In this document: piece after piece, positions 8,164 to 15,613 of the stretch
Layout: every line of letters starts with the position of its first letter
Numbering within the stretch: the stretch's first letter is position 1
IMG/VR virus record: IMGVR_UViG_3300005253_000394
Location: 1-38,221 of that record
Strand: one strand, 5' to 3'
Source: a virus
DNA length: 38,221 bases
Program-made: the position numbers and the translations under genes
Notes under the pieces: model-generated
Told to the model about the DNA's origin: nothing
The model's database searches: none
What the model saw: only the letters and a program-made list of their open reading frames with translations

Positions 8164-9497
8164 GTGGCCTCACGCCAGACAAGCGCACCCTCCACGGTCA
8201 CAACTGATACACCCCCGATGGGTCTTACACACAACACCATTTGACTTCGTGTACCATCAATGGCAGCTCCGAGACTTAGTATGGTATGGAGAAAATCGCC
8301 CCCTGAAGAACCGCCGGAGTTACCTCCGCCGGTCTCAAGAAACCCACCGGCAACGTGAGTCCCGCCCGTTACCGTATTCGTAGCTCCCGCTCCAAGAGCA
8401 AACTGTACGGCGGAGTTAGCCAAATCCCCGTAATCAAACGTCCCCGCCACCGTGATTGCGTTGCCCTTCACGCCATACAACAAAATCCATTCGATAAACT
8501 CGCTTGCCGTATGTATCTGAACAAGAGATTCAAGAACCTCTATATTCGCCCCAAGATGGGTTGTTTTTAACTGAATTCCTATAACGGCGAACAGAAGATC
8601 AGCAGTATCAGTTGTTACCCCCGCACCAGCGGTTCCCTTGTAATGAACAATCCCCGTATTGTTCATCCCACCCTCGGAAATTACGGTCGAGCAAATGCAC
8701 CGCATTGAACAGATACCGGAACTCGTAGTAGTTACAATCTCATATCTCAATGGAAGATTCGGTGTCGAGGCCCACGGGACAACCACCGAATTTGCCGTAC
8801 TATGTTCATGCACATATTGAATATGTGCGCCAATCTCTACCCCGAACCGCACGCGACCAACAGACAGCCATGTATAATCTATAGTGAAAATCTGGGTCTT
8901 GGTTGCATCGAGGGTAAGGCCGGAGGGGTTTGCCGAATCTGCATCGCCATCCATCGTATCTATATTCCACGAACTCTGGGCAACCGTTGTATCAACCACC
9001 GAACCAGAGTCTTTGGTTCTTACCGTAACCCCGATTGTCCCTGCGTCGGATTCGAAGAAAGCTCCGTTATCGTCATCGAACATGCCAATTCTGCGCTGAC
9101 ACCCCGTCTTCGTACCAGAGGCCAGCTCAAGAATCCCGGTCATCAGGATCATCTGGGATTTTCCAGGCTGGTAGTTGAACCTCGTAAACGTCTGCCGCAC
9201 CCGCCGCCCGGCGGTAGTGTTGGTTGAGGTAAAATCAATAAAAGGCTTATTAGCAGTAGGACCGGATGTGGCCATTGTTCCTGAGATAAGCTCCTCATCC
9301 CACAGTAGAGGCTCATTGTCCCCATATAATAATTTGGAATCGAAAATTGTTTTCGGGTTCGACACCCGCCAGCGACCAAAGGCGTCAACACTATGGCTAT
9401 CGAAAGATTCAATCTGGACTTTCTGAAAGTTTACACCTCCACGATCTTCTGAGGCGTAAACCTCTCCTGTGCCCGGAAGTGTCGTATCGTTAGCCAT
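8160..9497 (-). CDS. Large phage structural protein (AFGRWRVSNP family)
   Basis: 445 residues from the ATG at 9497, which overlaps the preceding stop as TAATG with GGAG in front; a GTG nine bases upstream is less likely. N-terminal DAFGRWRVSNPKTIFDSKLL and RVRQTFTRFNYQPGKSQMIL are hallmark segments of a large unnamed family of phage structural proteins encoded in head-tail regions. The rest is beta-rich with a Gly/Ser-rich linker near residue 390. A role as a fibre or neck-associated protein is inferred from this context. Confidence 0.7.
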   Translation of the reverse strand: MANDTTLPGTGEVYASEDRGGVNFQKVQIESFDSHSVDAFGRWRVSNPKTIFDSKLLYGDNEPLLWDEELISGTMATSGPTANKPFIDFTSTNTTAGRRVRQTFTRFNYQPGKSQMILMTGILELASGTKTGCQRRIGMFDDDNGAFFESDAGTIGVTVRTKDSGSVVDTTVAQSSWNIDTMDGDADSANPSGLTLDATKTQIFTIDYTWLSVGRVRFGVEIGAHIQYVHEHSTANSVVVPWASTPNLPLRYEIVTTTSSGICSMRCICSTVISEGGMNNTGIVHYKGTAGAGVTTDTADLLFAVIGIQLKTTHLGANIEVLESLVQIHTASEFIEWILLYGVKGNAITVAGTFDYGDLANSAVQFALGAGATNTVTGGTHVAGGFLETGGGNSGGSSGGDFLHTILSLGAAIDGTRSQMVLCVRPIGGVSVVTVEGALVWREAT

Positions 9498-10084
9498 TAG
9501 CTCCACTCTCCACGGGTAAATGTCGCCCCGTCATCACTTATAGCACTTGTCGCAATCACTGTTGACCCATCATCGGCATATAATTTTTTGGTTGTCGATG
9601 TTTGGTCCCCTTTATTGCGCGCCAGAAGGAACAGCCACTCCAACGCCGCTAGTGTCGTTCCGGTAACTCCGGGGACAGAACCTAATTCAGTCATTGCTTG
9701 CGCCCAGACCGCATCGACAATCTCGTCTACCGCATCAAACCTGTTCTCTATACTGAATGACCCAATCACCGTCCCAATAGCACTCACGCTATCAATCGTG
9801 CCCGTCGTGATGATAACGTGGTAATCCTTTGCAACGGCGTAGAAGGCAGCAGAAGATAGGTCTACCAGAACATTATTAAGACCCGCCACACCATCGAAAT
9901 CAACCGACAGCGTGATACCCGTCGTAACCTCCGTGCCGGTTTCATTGGCCGCATAAACCTTGACAACGGGAGCCCCAGCCAAAACAGTCGGAACCCATAT
10001 CGTCGAATACGATGTAAACTTGAGATTTAGCGTGGCGTAGTCTTCGGTGTAGTCACCAATATAGCCAGCACCGAGAACAGGCAT
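9497..10084 (-). CDS. Phage structural protein (FSIENRFDAVDE family)
   Basis: 195 residues. The N-terminal two thirds is a beta domain with the pattern TLAGAPVVKVYAAN-type and GTVIGSFSIENRFDAVDEIV; the C-terminal part DDGSTVIATSAISDDGATFT is a second common phage motif. The pair is widespread in phage tail/neck regions, function unassigned. It ends in a TAATG overlap with the next gene. Confidence 0.65.
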   Translation of the reverse strand: MPVLGAGYIGDYTEDYATLNLKFTSYSTIWVPTVLAGAPVVKVYAANETGTEVTTGITLSVDFDGVAGLNNVLVDLSSAAFYAVAKDYHVIITTGTIDSVSAIGTVIGSFSIENRFDAVDEIVDAVWAQAMTELGSVPGVTGTTLAALEWLFLLARNKGDQTSTTKKLYADDGSTVIATSAISDDGATFTRGEWS

Positions 10085-10438
10085 TTACCCGCCTAAAGCC
10101 TGTGGCTGGGATAATGGGGCTTCCCCTATCACACCAGCACCGCCAGAGAGGATTGTCGATCTACGGCCTTTACGGCGAAGAGCCTCGGCACGCTGTTTCT
10201 TCCTCGCGTCCGCAACAGCCTGATTGGCCGGAATCGCGCTTGGGGCTGGTTTTTGCAGTGGTAAAACCCCTGGGCCTCTCCCCCCGCCTTCTATCGTAAG
10301 AGACCCAATAGCCCTCGCAAGGGCGTCGAGGCCACGGGAAAGACCAGGGCCGGAACCACGACCAACGCCGCCACTGATTGCTCTCTGCTGCTCGCGGGCG
10401 CGGGCGTCCTGTAGTTCTTCCCTTGATAAATGGGCCAT
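10085..10438 (-). CDS. Small Gly/Arg-rich phage protein with GRRSTILSGG motif
   Basis: 117 residues. The C-terminal part carries RRKGRRSTILSGGAGV, a motif I recognise from small proteins in phage packaging/neck modules. The N-terminus is a charged helix and the middle is Gly/Pro/Ala-rich and probably disordered. The start overlaps the upstream stop as TGATG. Function unknown; the basic motif could contact DNA or another virion protein. Confidence 0.62.
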   Translation of the reverse strand: MAHLSREELQDARAREQQRAISGGVGRGSGPGLSRGLDALARAIGSLTIEGGGRGPGVLPLQKPAPSAIPANQAVADARKKQRAEALRRKGRRSTILSGGAGVIGEAPLSQPQALGG

Positions 10439-10887
10439 CAGTGCATCCTCAAGGCTTCAAGAGCCGCGTCGGGACCGTTTCGATTAATGTATTCATCGCA
10501 TCGCTCCGTTGAAAGTTCAGGTTTTCCTGGATTGTAGGATTGATAAACCCTTCGAAGAATCGTTCTTAATATTTCTAAATCGTCCGGCTCAAGGTCGCCG
10601 ACGAAATTACCTTCTCCCGCTTCGTAATCCGGTTCCTCCGGGACGTAATCAATTACAACAGACTCACCCACGAGAAGCCGGACATTTGGACCTTGGATAT
10701 AATCAGGAACAGGAGGGACATGCTCATCGCCGGGTTTTAACTCGGTCATTATCACAGGGCCGGTAATCAAGTTCGTCGCCGCAAGGCCCTCACGAATGTC
10801 TTTTTGGAACTGGTCCTTCATTTTCTGGGTTTCGGTACCGTTCAACCAGATAGCAACCTGAAGAACCTCACCGGGTTTTATCTCCAA
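10438..10887 (-). CDS. Hypothetical acidic protein, TTG start
   Basis: 149 residues from a TTG at 10887 overlapping the end of the upstream gene by ten bases; the first internal ATG is at residue 23 and would remove conserved-looking sequence (KPGEVLQVAIWLNGTE). Acidic middle region (PEEPDYEAGEGNFVGDLEPD). No family recognised. Part of the packaging/structural operon. Confidence 0.58.
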   Translation of the reverse strand: MEIKPGEVLQVAIWLNGTETQKMKDQFQKDIREGLAATNLITGPVIMTELKPGDEHVPPVPDYIQGPNVRLLVGESVVIDYVPEEPDYEAGEGNFVGDLEPDDLEILRTILRRVYQSYNPGKPELSTERCDEYINRNGPDAALEALRMH

Positions 10888-11054
10888 TGGAGTGGTCGAT
10901 AATGGCTATTGGCAAATCTCGGCTTTTGAGGCTTGCGATGATCGGGATGGAACATGACTACTCCTGCCTGTGCCCTTTCACGATCAACCACGTATTTCTC
11001 AAGGGTTTCTTCGGTCCAGCCGTTTTTCTTCTCATCGTCGGTCAATTCAGGCAT
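10878..11054 (-). CDS. Hypothetical 58-residue protein
   Basis: Starts MPELTDDEKKNGWTEETLEK at an ATG overlapping the upstream stop by eight bases (ATGCCTGA). The C-terminal half is basic with several His (FHPDHRKPQKPRFANSHYRP). No family recognised. Confidence 0.55.
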   Translation of the reverse strand: MPELTDDEKKNGWTEETLEKYVVDRERAQAGVVMFHPDHRKPQKPRFANSHYRPLHWR

Positions 11055-11352
11055 AACCAATGACTTCAGCCGACCAAGTTATAAGCCAGTGGTAAACACG
11101 GTTAGAATGCATTTGCATCCCTTCGGGAAAATGCACTGCCTCACGGGTGGGGCGGCCCAAACGTATTCCGAGGTCTTTTTCGACGCGTCGGAATGCCGTT
11201 GATACAAAATCATCACAAGATGCCTCTTCCTCAACCCAATCAGCGACGTAAAAGGGGGTGCCGAGTTCCGGCCTTGCTTTCGCAGAGAGCGGAACCGCAG
11301 AGACGACTGCCGCCGCTGCGGTTATGGCGACGAAATTACGACGATTAAGCAT
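11047..11352 (-). CDS. Small exported protein with Tat-like signal peptide
   Basis: 101 residues. The N-terminus MLNRRNFVAITAAAAVVSAV has a twin-arginine RRNFV core, a hydrophobic alanine-rich stretch and an AKA|RP cleavage site near residue 26, so it looks exported, possibly by the Tat route. The mature part is about 75 residues with one Cys. An exported protein between terminase and structural genes is unusual; it may be a moron gene acting in the host periplasm. No family recognised. Confidence 0.6.
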   Translation of the reverse strand: MLNRRNFVAITAAAAVVSAVPLSAKARPELGTPFYVADWVEEEASCDDFVSTAFRRVEKDLGIRLGRPTREAVHFPEGMQMHSNRVYHWLITWSAEVIGYA

Positions 11353-11376
11353 GCTTTCTCCAGTCTTCCTCGGTAA

Positions 11377-11835
11377 TCATCCCAATGAAACAGTCGCCGT
11401 ACCGGAGATTCCAGCAACGGTAACCGTCCCTCCAGATGTCCATGCCGTGAAACCGGTACCATCGACATCGGAACTCGATTCACCGAGAGCAGCCGGTTCC
11501 TGGAGTTCGAACGTGGTCGCCGTCCTATTGTTTATGGTGTAATATCTGTTGTTCAGTTCCACCATTCCTAAAACGCCGATGATGTGTATCTTTGAACCAT
11601 TCTGAAGGCCATGACCGCCGGAAGTTATCACTGGCGGATTAGCAGCAGTGGCCGCACTGATGCTTGTGCCACTGGCAGCGAGACGTTCACGAAATTCCTG
11701 TGCAACAGCAGAAACAAGCGGGTCGTTCCGAAGGCGGCTGCTGGCAATCTCCTCGGGAGGACCGTAAGAACCTCCTTCATTGATCGTAACCCCACCATCA
11801 TCAGCCGTGTATGTTACAGTGTTTGAAACAGCCAT
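11377..11835 (-). CDS. Structural protein with E1-FCCH-like beta domain
   Basis: 152 residues. Residues about 60-115 contain the pattern PVITSGGHGLQNGSKIHIIG, then NNRYYTINNRTATTFEL and a TAWTSGGTV end. That repeat, annotated as ubiquitin-activating E1 FCCH-like, is frequent in phage tail and virion proteins, where it is a beta module and not an enzyme. It lies directly downstream of terminase, separated by eleven bases. Confidence 0.65.
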   Translation of the reverse strand: MAVSNTVTYTADDGGVTINEGGSYGPPEEIASSRLRNDPLVSAVAQEFRERLAASGTSISAATAANPPVITSGGHGLQNGSKIHIIGVLGMVELNNRYYTINNRTATTFELQEPAALGESSSDVDGTGFTAWTSGGTVTVAGISGTATVSLG

Positions 11836-11846
11836 TTAGAATCCTT

Positions 11847-13115
11847 TCAAGCGTGTTGCCTCCAACGATGAGGTTTATATCCTGAGTTTGCCCTCGTGGG
11901 ACGGTTGCCTTTATCACGAGTTTTCTTCGTCAGATTCGGGAATAACTGAGTTAAGGCCCAAACTAGAGCGTCCGCCCTATCGGGTGAACCTTCCCCTTCA
12001 TATCCGGCGGCGGTAAACAGACAGAGTTGATCTTCCAATTGAGGGAAAGCCCCTACGTGAGAAATCTTACCCGTGGTATACAAAGCAGCGATAGGCTCTG
12101 CTCTTACGTGTTTACCTCTCGTGGCTCTGACCTCGATTATCCTCAAATTCGGGCGAATGGTTTTAAGGGTGTGCTTAACCATATCCCCGCCCTGATTTAT
12201 CTCTATGACAATCGCATCCGCTTCGTACCGGTCAAGAGCAGCTATAGCCCTTTCAGCCCACTGTTGAGGCCCGCCCTTACAAGTTACGTCGTCCAGAACG
12301 TACCCACGACCGTCAGAGCCTATTCCAGCGACGATTATTCCGTGCTCGTTCGATTTCTCTTCAGAAGAAACGGCAGGGTCTACCGAGACGACAATCCGGG
12401 ACATTTCTGGAGCTTCTTCAACTCTTCCATTGTGAAGAATGAGACGATTCCAGATTGCTCCAATAGCGGCGGGTTCGTAATCTCCCAACCAGATGTGTCC
12501 GTATCTGTCTCTTGTATGTTGTTCGTCGTAAAGTCTTTCCTCCGTCATAACGTCGGGAAAAAACGGATTCCTGTCATAGTTTGTTCTGACTACGATAGCA
12601 TCCGGTGGAGGAATAGGGCCTCTCAGAAACTCATCAACCGGATCGGAAGCATGTCGGGGATTCCACGAAAACCATATTTCCGATTTGGGCTTTCTAATAG
12701 TAGGGCGAAGCATCTCAAGAGATCGTTTAGTGAGCGTCTGCGCTTCTTCAACATATGCTCTATCAAAACCCTCAAGTGACTTGATACTTTCAGCAGTGTG
12801 GTCCTGCATCCCCTGGAAGAGAATAATCCCACCGCCGGGGGTGTCGATTCTGTCAGACAATATGGTGAATCCCGTTACCTCAAGCGAGGCAATCTTGTCC
12901 TCCATCAAGAGCTTCACAGATTCCTTCAAAGCCTTCTGAACTTCACGAACGCAGACAATTCTTGTTCCGGGTTTCTGCACGCAAAGCTCAATAGCTAGTT
13001 CGGCGAAGAAGTGAGACTTCCCACTGGAGCGGCCTCCGAAAGCTCCTTTGTATCTTGATGGCGATAAAAGCGGTAAGAATACCTTGGCAGTGGGAATCTT
13101 CAGGACTTCAGGCAT
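11847..13115 (-). CDS. terL: Terminase large subunit
   Basis: 422 residues; packages DNA as ATPase and nuclease at the portal. The ATPase half shows Walker A GGRSSGKS (residues 27-34), Walker B-type RAYVEEAQ (119-126) with catalytic Glu, and the coupling motif FSWNPR (149-154). The nuclease half shows SVDPAVS (Asp 246), IVIEINQGGD (Glu 305) and C-terminal SPDRADALVW with Asp 382. This is the Terminase_3/PBSX-like family, and all key residues are present. The start is a TAATG overlap with a 42-residue gene. Confidence 0.93.
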   Translation of the reverse strand: MPEVLKIPTAKVFLPLLSPSRYKGAFGGRSSGKSHFFAELAIELCVQKPGTRIVCVREVQKALKESVKLLMEDKIASLEVTGFTILSDRIDTPGGGIILFQGMQDHTAESIKSLEGFDRAYVEEAQTLTKRSLEMLRPTIRKPKSEIWFSWNPRHASDPVDEFLRGPIPPPDAIVVRTNYDRNPFFPDVMTEERLYDEQHTRDRYGHIWLGDYEPAAIGAIWNRLILHNGRVEEAPEMSRIVVSVDPAVSSEEKSNEHGIIVAGIGSDGRGYVLDDVTCKGGPQQWAERAIAALDRYEADAIVIEINQGGDMVKHTLKTIRPNLRIIEVRATRGKHVRAEPIAALYTTGKISHVGAFPQLEDQLCLFTAAGYEGEGSPDRADALVWALTQLFPNLTKKTRDKGNRPTRANSGYKPHRWRQHA

Positions 13116-13243
13116 TAACGGGGTTTATAACCAATAGGGTCTTTAAAACGAAACAACTCATTCCCTGAAGAATCGAAAAGCCCGGTCGAAACTGGGCCGG
13201 CGGATTCAAAAACATTCAGTCGAGGCGGATCAAGAATTTCCAT
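13115..13243 (-). CDS. 42-residue protein before terminase
   Basis: Begins MEILDPPRLNVFESAGPVST and ends in a TAATG overlap with the terminase start. A GTG at 13276 overlapping the upstream stop would add 11 residues; the ATG is preceded by TGGAG but very closely. Composition is protein-like (alternating hydrophobics, KDPIGYKPR end). No family recognised. It may help couple terminase translation. Confidence 0.5.
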   Translation of the reverse strand: MEILDPPRLNVFESAGPVSTGLFDSSGNELFRFKDPIGYKPR

Positions 13244-13265
13244 CTCCAGATCGTCACTCCAGTAA

Positions 13266-13664
13266 CTACGGGTCACGTAACGCATCGCGTAACTCCTTCC
13301 GCTTCGCTGCCATCCTTAACCGCTCGCGCTCCCGTAATCCAGCGCCGCCTTTCTCTCGGTACTTCTTTTGTTTCTCGGCCTGCGTTAACTTCCTGAATCC
13401 GAGTTCGGCAGCCTTTCGATAAAACTTCTCAGGAATTGTTTCAGAGACGTGGTTTTCAACATCGGGCCTTACGGTCTTCTGGGCGGGGGTGAGGGGGCCA
13501 GATTGGGACGTTGCCCGCTCTATCTCCTGTGGCGGGGTCGTACTGGCCGGTGCTGACTTCTTCGCCTCATTGCGCCCCTCACTTTTCGACGCCGGGATTA
13601 ACGACCCCGAAGGACAAAGCCCGTAATGCTCCTTGCCGCATAACCTACAGCGAGGGGCCTTCAT
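13266..13664 (-). CDS. Small basic protein with N-terminal zinc-knuckle-like motif
   Basis: 132 residues from the ATG at 13664, which overlaps the preceding mini-gene as ATGA; the open frame extends further up but that part is a shadow. The N-terminus MKAPRCRLCGKEHYGLC has C-x2-C-x3-H-x4-C spacing, suggesting a small zinc-binding or nucleic-acid-binding element. A Pro/Ser/Thr-rich linker and a basic helical C-terminus rich in Arg/Lys/Glu follow. Its position before terminase suggests a DNA-related packaging role, but it is not the most obvious small terminase. Confidence 0.55.
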   Translation of the reverse strand: MKAPRCRLCGKEHYGLCPSGSLIPASKSEGRNEAKKSAPASTTPPQEIERATSQSGPLTPAQKTVRPDVENHVSETIPEKFYRKAAELGFRKLTQAEKQKKYREKGGAGLRERERLRMAAKRKELRDALRDP

Positions 13665-13747
13665 TTCAGGGGGCCGTAAGTGAACATCCAAACCACCCAC
13701 ATTACGGTAGCGAAAAAATAAACACCAAAAACTAAAAGCCCGAACAT
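13661..13747 (-). CDS. 28-residue single-pass membrane peptide
   Basis: MFGLLVFGVYFFATVMWVVW plus MFTYGPLK: one hydrophobic helix of about 20 residues and a short polar tail. It overlaps its neighbours on both sides (TGATG upstream, ATGA downstream). No family recognised; similar tiny membrane genes recur elsewhere in this window. Confidence 0.5.
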   Translation of the reverse strand: MFGLLVFGVYFFATVMWVVWMFTYGPLK

Positions 13748-14040
13748 CACCCACCAAAGCCCTCAAGATCACGACAGTCGTTCGTCCGCTTGTAACCCTT
13801 CGCCGGACTCCACCATTCAACATGATGATCCCACGGACCAGGAGCATTGGAAAAACGAACCCACTCCCATCTCAAACCGTCCCATTTCAATTCCCAATCC
13901 CTCGTCACACCCCATGTGGGCTGACGACGAATATCATCCGGTAATTCCGGGATAGGCGAAAACCTTTTTAACACCAATTTCAAAATCACGGCTAAAAGGC
14001 AAACGCCGAGAATCCACAATCCAAATTCCGTTAGATTCAT
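13747..14040 (-). CDS. Membrane-anchored hypothetical protein, first gene after the late promoter
   Basis: 97 residues with one N-terminal membrane segment (LWILGVCLLAVILKLVL, residues 8-24) and a Trp-rich soluble domain (WGVTRDWELKWDGLRWEWV). The ATG is preceded by GGAG at 13 bases, weak spacing. It is the first gene downstream of the candidate promoter at 14.07-14.10 kb. No family recognised. Confidence 0.6.
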   Translation of the reverse strand: MNLTEFGLWILGVCLLAVILKLVLKRFSPIPELPDDIRRQPTWGVTRDWELKWDGLRWEWVRFSNAPGPWDHHVEWWSPAKGYKRTNDCRDLEGFGG

Positions 14041-14347
14041 GTCCGTTGCTCCATAAGATTATCGGTAACGGACAGTAACGGACAACGGTAACGGATGTCA
14101 AGAAGTAACGGACGAACTGGAAATTTAGGTTTTTAAAATTTTGAACTTACTCGAAGTCGTGGTGGGCCAAGGATCGGGGGCCGGCCTCTGTCTCCGGGGG
14201 TACCCCTACCCCGCACAAACCCTTGTATATTAGACAAAGCTAAACTCATAACATTGATTATGGAAAGCCCTGTTTGGCTTCCACCATAGGATACAGCCAC
14301 CGGGTTGTATTTGTGCCCAGGTACCTACCCATCAGTATGTAATGATA
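14041..14347. other. 307-base intergenic region with repeats and dyads
   Basis: No convincing gene on either strand. Contents: the 9-bp repeat array and candidate late promoter at 14065-14113; the 8-bp palindrome GGCCGGCC (14179-14186); the 10-bp palindrome GGGGTACCCC (14197-14206); and an imperfect hairpin TGGAAAGCC/GGCTTCCA near 14260-14283. Being next to terminase genes, part of it may be the packaging (cos or pac) site; there is no direct evidence for this. Confidence 0.6.
14065..14113 (-). promoter_or_regulatory. Candidate late promoter inside a four-copy 9-bp repeat array
   Basis: On the minus strand a perfect -35 TTGACA (14101-14096), an 18-base spacer and -10 TACTGT (14077-14072) point at the late operon starting at 14040. 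Four copies of GTCCGTTAC (one as ATCCGTTAC) lie at 14105-14113, 14088-14096, 14075-14083 and 14065-14073, flanking or overlapping both boxes; an inverted half copy AACGGAC (seen on the minus strand) abuts the start codon at 14041-14047. This looks like a promoter controlled by a repeat-binding protein. Alternatively the repeats are terminase-binding sites. Confidence 0.5.
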
Positions 14348-14695
14348 TCAATGTGTTAGCTTACTTGGCACCATAACCACGCGGCCTGGCCTTGATTCGA
14401 CAACATCGCCCGTTATAACCGGCCTGTCCTCAACGATTACGCGTTCGATACGCGCCAGTACAGGGCCTTCAAGGTCAGCACCAGTCAAGGGCTGCGGGGC
14501 TTTACCGAACCCCCTGTCCAGGGCCAACGCAAGCGCCCTCAGGCGTATATTCTCGTCAGCGCTACGGCATAGCTTTAACACGGCTTTAATGAGTTCAGGC
14601 GCGTGTTTGGCGAATGCGCCCTTGATATCTACCGATGACTTATTGCGCGCACCAAAGGGCCTTCCAGCGCCTTCACGCTTACCGCCAATGCTCAT
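14348..14695 (-). CDS. Putative terminase small subunit / DNA-binding protein
   Basis: 115 residues beginning MSIGGKREGAGRPFGARNKS, the GGxREGAGRPxGARNK signature found at the N-terminus of many phage small-terminase-like DNA-binding proteins. A helical middle (IRLRALALALDRGFGKAPQP) and a beta-rich end follow. Located 1.2 kb upstream of terL with the same orientation. Recognition of packaging DNA is inferred; a regulator is the alternative. Confidence 0.6.
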   Translation of the reverse strand: MSIGGKREGAGRPFGARNKSSVDIKGAFAKHAPELIKAVLKLCRSADENIRLRALALALDRGFGKAPQPLTGADLEGPVLARIERVIVEDRPVITGDVVESRPGRVVMVPSKLTH

Positions 14696-14750
14696 ATGAT
14701 TACCCGATGATTGTTAATCCAAACTACAGTTAGTTGGCAGTGATTTGTAA

Positions 14751-14897
14751 CTACCTGTCTGCCTTATCCCGCTTGCTATCCCCATAATCCTCGATGCATA
14801 GCAGAACAAAAACCACGGTGCAAAACGCGGCCATAATGGCCATTAACGCGAATAGCGCAATCAGCAAGCCATATAGAGCCGTGACAATTATGCCCAT
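14751..14897 (-). CDS. 48-residue membrane protein
   Basis: MGIIVTALYGLLIALFALMA, a second hydrophobic stretch (FCTVVFVLLCI) and a charged tail (EDYGDSKRDKADR): one long or two short membrane helices with a cytoplasmic-type end. Overlaps the upstream mini-gene by ten bases. Last gene of the cluster behind the regulator at 15308-15529. Could be holin-like or an exclusion protein; not recognised. Confidence 0.5.
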   Translation of the reverse strand: MGIIVTALYGLLIALFALMAIMAAFCTVVFVLLCIEDYGDSKRDKADR

Positions 14898-14971
14898 AGC
14901 GCTACGTAAACCGCCGTCCAATACATTGCCGATATGATTGCCAGAACAAGCCAGATTAGCGCATCTTTCAT
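14888..14971 (-). CDS. 27-residue membrane peptide
   Basis: MKDALIWLVLAIISAMYWTA then VYVALWA: a single hydrophobic helix. ATGA overlap with the 67-residue gene upstream, and it overlaps the next membrane gene by ten bases. Only the coupling and the hydrophobic character support it. Confidence 0.45.
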   Translation of the reverse strand: MKDALIWLVLAIISAMYWTAVYVALWA

Positions 14972-15171
14972 TGCCTTGTGCGCCCCAAGTCCCGTTCGAG
15001 GTCATTTGTAAGCTGTCTGAATCGCCAGTCCTGTCGCCGTTCAATGTTGCGCTTGTCCTCGACTTTCAGGCGTTCGCGCCATTCGACATTTGGCAGATAC
15101 AACATGACAAGATGATGCGACCAATTACGCTCTGCCATGTGCATGGCGTCTATCTTGTCGTCGTAGGTCAT
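14968..15171 (-). CDS. Hypothetical charged protein
   Basis: 67 residues, begins MTYDDKIDAMHMAERNWSHH, Arg/Asp-rich C-terminus (NIERRQDWRFRQLTNDLERD). ATGA overlaps at both ends. Predicted soluble and helical. No family recognised. In the same transcript as the regulator upstream. Confidence 0.55.
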   Translation of the reverse strand: MTYDDKIDAMHMAERNWSHHLVMLYLPNVEWRERLKVEDKRNIERRQDWRFRQLTNDLERDLGRTRQ

Positions 15172-15311
15172 TCTCTATGGTTCCGTAGGGCAAACAGCAG
15201 GCTACCGGAACAGCGCTCTATGTGGCCCTCAACAATAGCTTTCCAGTCCTTTAGCCGTGGCGCATTAACCCGTGCCAGCATCTTTGCCAGTTTCTTACCG
15301 CTTGGTGTCAC
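15168..15311 (-). CDS. 47-residue protein with GTG start
   Basis: A GTG at 15311 overlaps the regulator stop codon as GTGA and has GGAGG seven bases upstream; this is much better than the ATG at 15338 or the GTG at 15383 inside the regulator gene. Product begins (M)TPSGKKLAKMLARVNAPRL. Basic, probably helical. No family recognised. Confidence 0.5.
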   Translation of the reverse strand: MTPSGKKLAKMLARVNAPRLKDWKAIVEGHIERCSGSLLFALRNHRE

Positions 15312-15529
15312 TTCTCTGCCTCCAATGCCCTGTGACATATGGGCGTTTTCAGGCCGTGCTTTTGGGCCTTCAACAGGCCGCACAACAGGAACACCGTGCG
15401 CGGTACCTCGCCCTTTGCCTCCATCCTGGCCACCGTCCAGCGCGATACGCCAAACATCGCCGCGAGCTTGCTGACCGTCCAGTCAAACTCTCCACGCCAC
15501 GCCTTCAAATCGAATGTCACTGTTTCCAT
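15308..15529 (-). CDS. Cro/CI-type HTH regulator, predicted leaderless
   Basis: 73 residues from the ATG at 15529. A helix-turn-helix is visible at TVSKLAAMFGVSRWTVARME, about residues 24-43, followed by a hydrophobic dimer-like tail. A -35 TTGCTT and -10 TATATA spaced 17 bases put the start of transcription on the A of this ATG, so the mRNA would be leaderless; the ATG six codons upstream lies within or before the -10 box. The palindrome ACCATGATGGT in its own promoter spacer suggests autoregulation. Divergent from the plus-strand cluster at 15.7 kb. Confidence 0.65.
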   Translation of the reverse strand: METVTFDLKAWRGEFDWTVSKLAAMFGVSRWTVARMEAKGEVPRTVFLLCGLLKAQKHGLKTPICHRALEAEK

Positions 15530-15535
15530 CACATC

Positions 15536-15564
15536 TATATAAACCATGATGGTGCAGAAAGCAA
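15536..15564 (-). promoter_or_regulatory. Promoter of the 15.5-kb regulator with operator palindrome
   Basis: Minus-strand -35 TTGCTT (15564-15559), 17-base spacer, -10 TATATA (15541-15536). The spacer contains the 11-bp palindrome ACCATGATGGT (15543-15553) and one copy of ATGGTGCAG (15549-15557), whose second copy lies in the opposing promoter. Confidence 0.5.
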
Positions 15565-15584
15565 CAATATTTCACAGATAGTGC

Positions 15585-15613
15585 TTGCGTGGTATGGTGC
15601 AGGATGCTACATT
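15585..15613 (+). promoter_or_regulatory. Divergent promoter for the plus-strand accessory cluster
   Basis: -35 TTGCGT (15585-15590), 17-base spacer, -10 TACATT (15608-15613). ATGGTGCAG (15594-15602) is in the spacer, mirroring the copy in the minus promoter 45 bases away; ACAGATA is also repeated at 15574-15580 and 15614-15620. The direct repeats suggest both promoters are bound by the same regulator. Confidence 0.45.

Noticed and set aside
12027-12779. 250-codon plus-strand open frame
   Set aside because: Fully antisense to terminase with all its motifs; no ribosome-binding site and unlikely composition.
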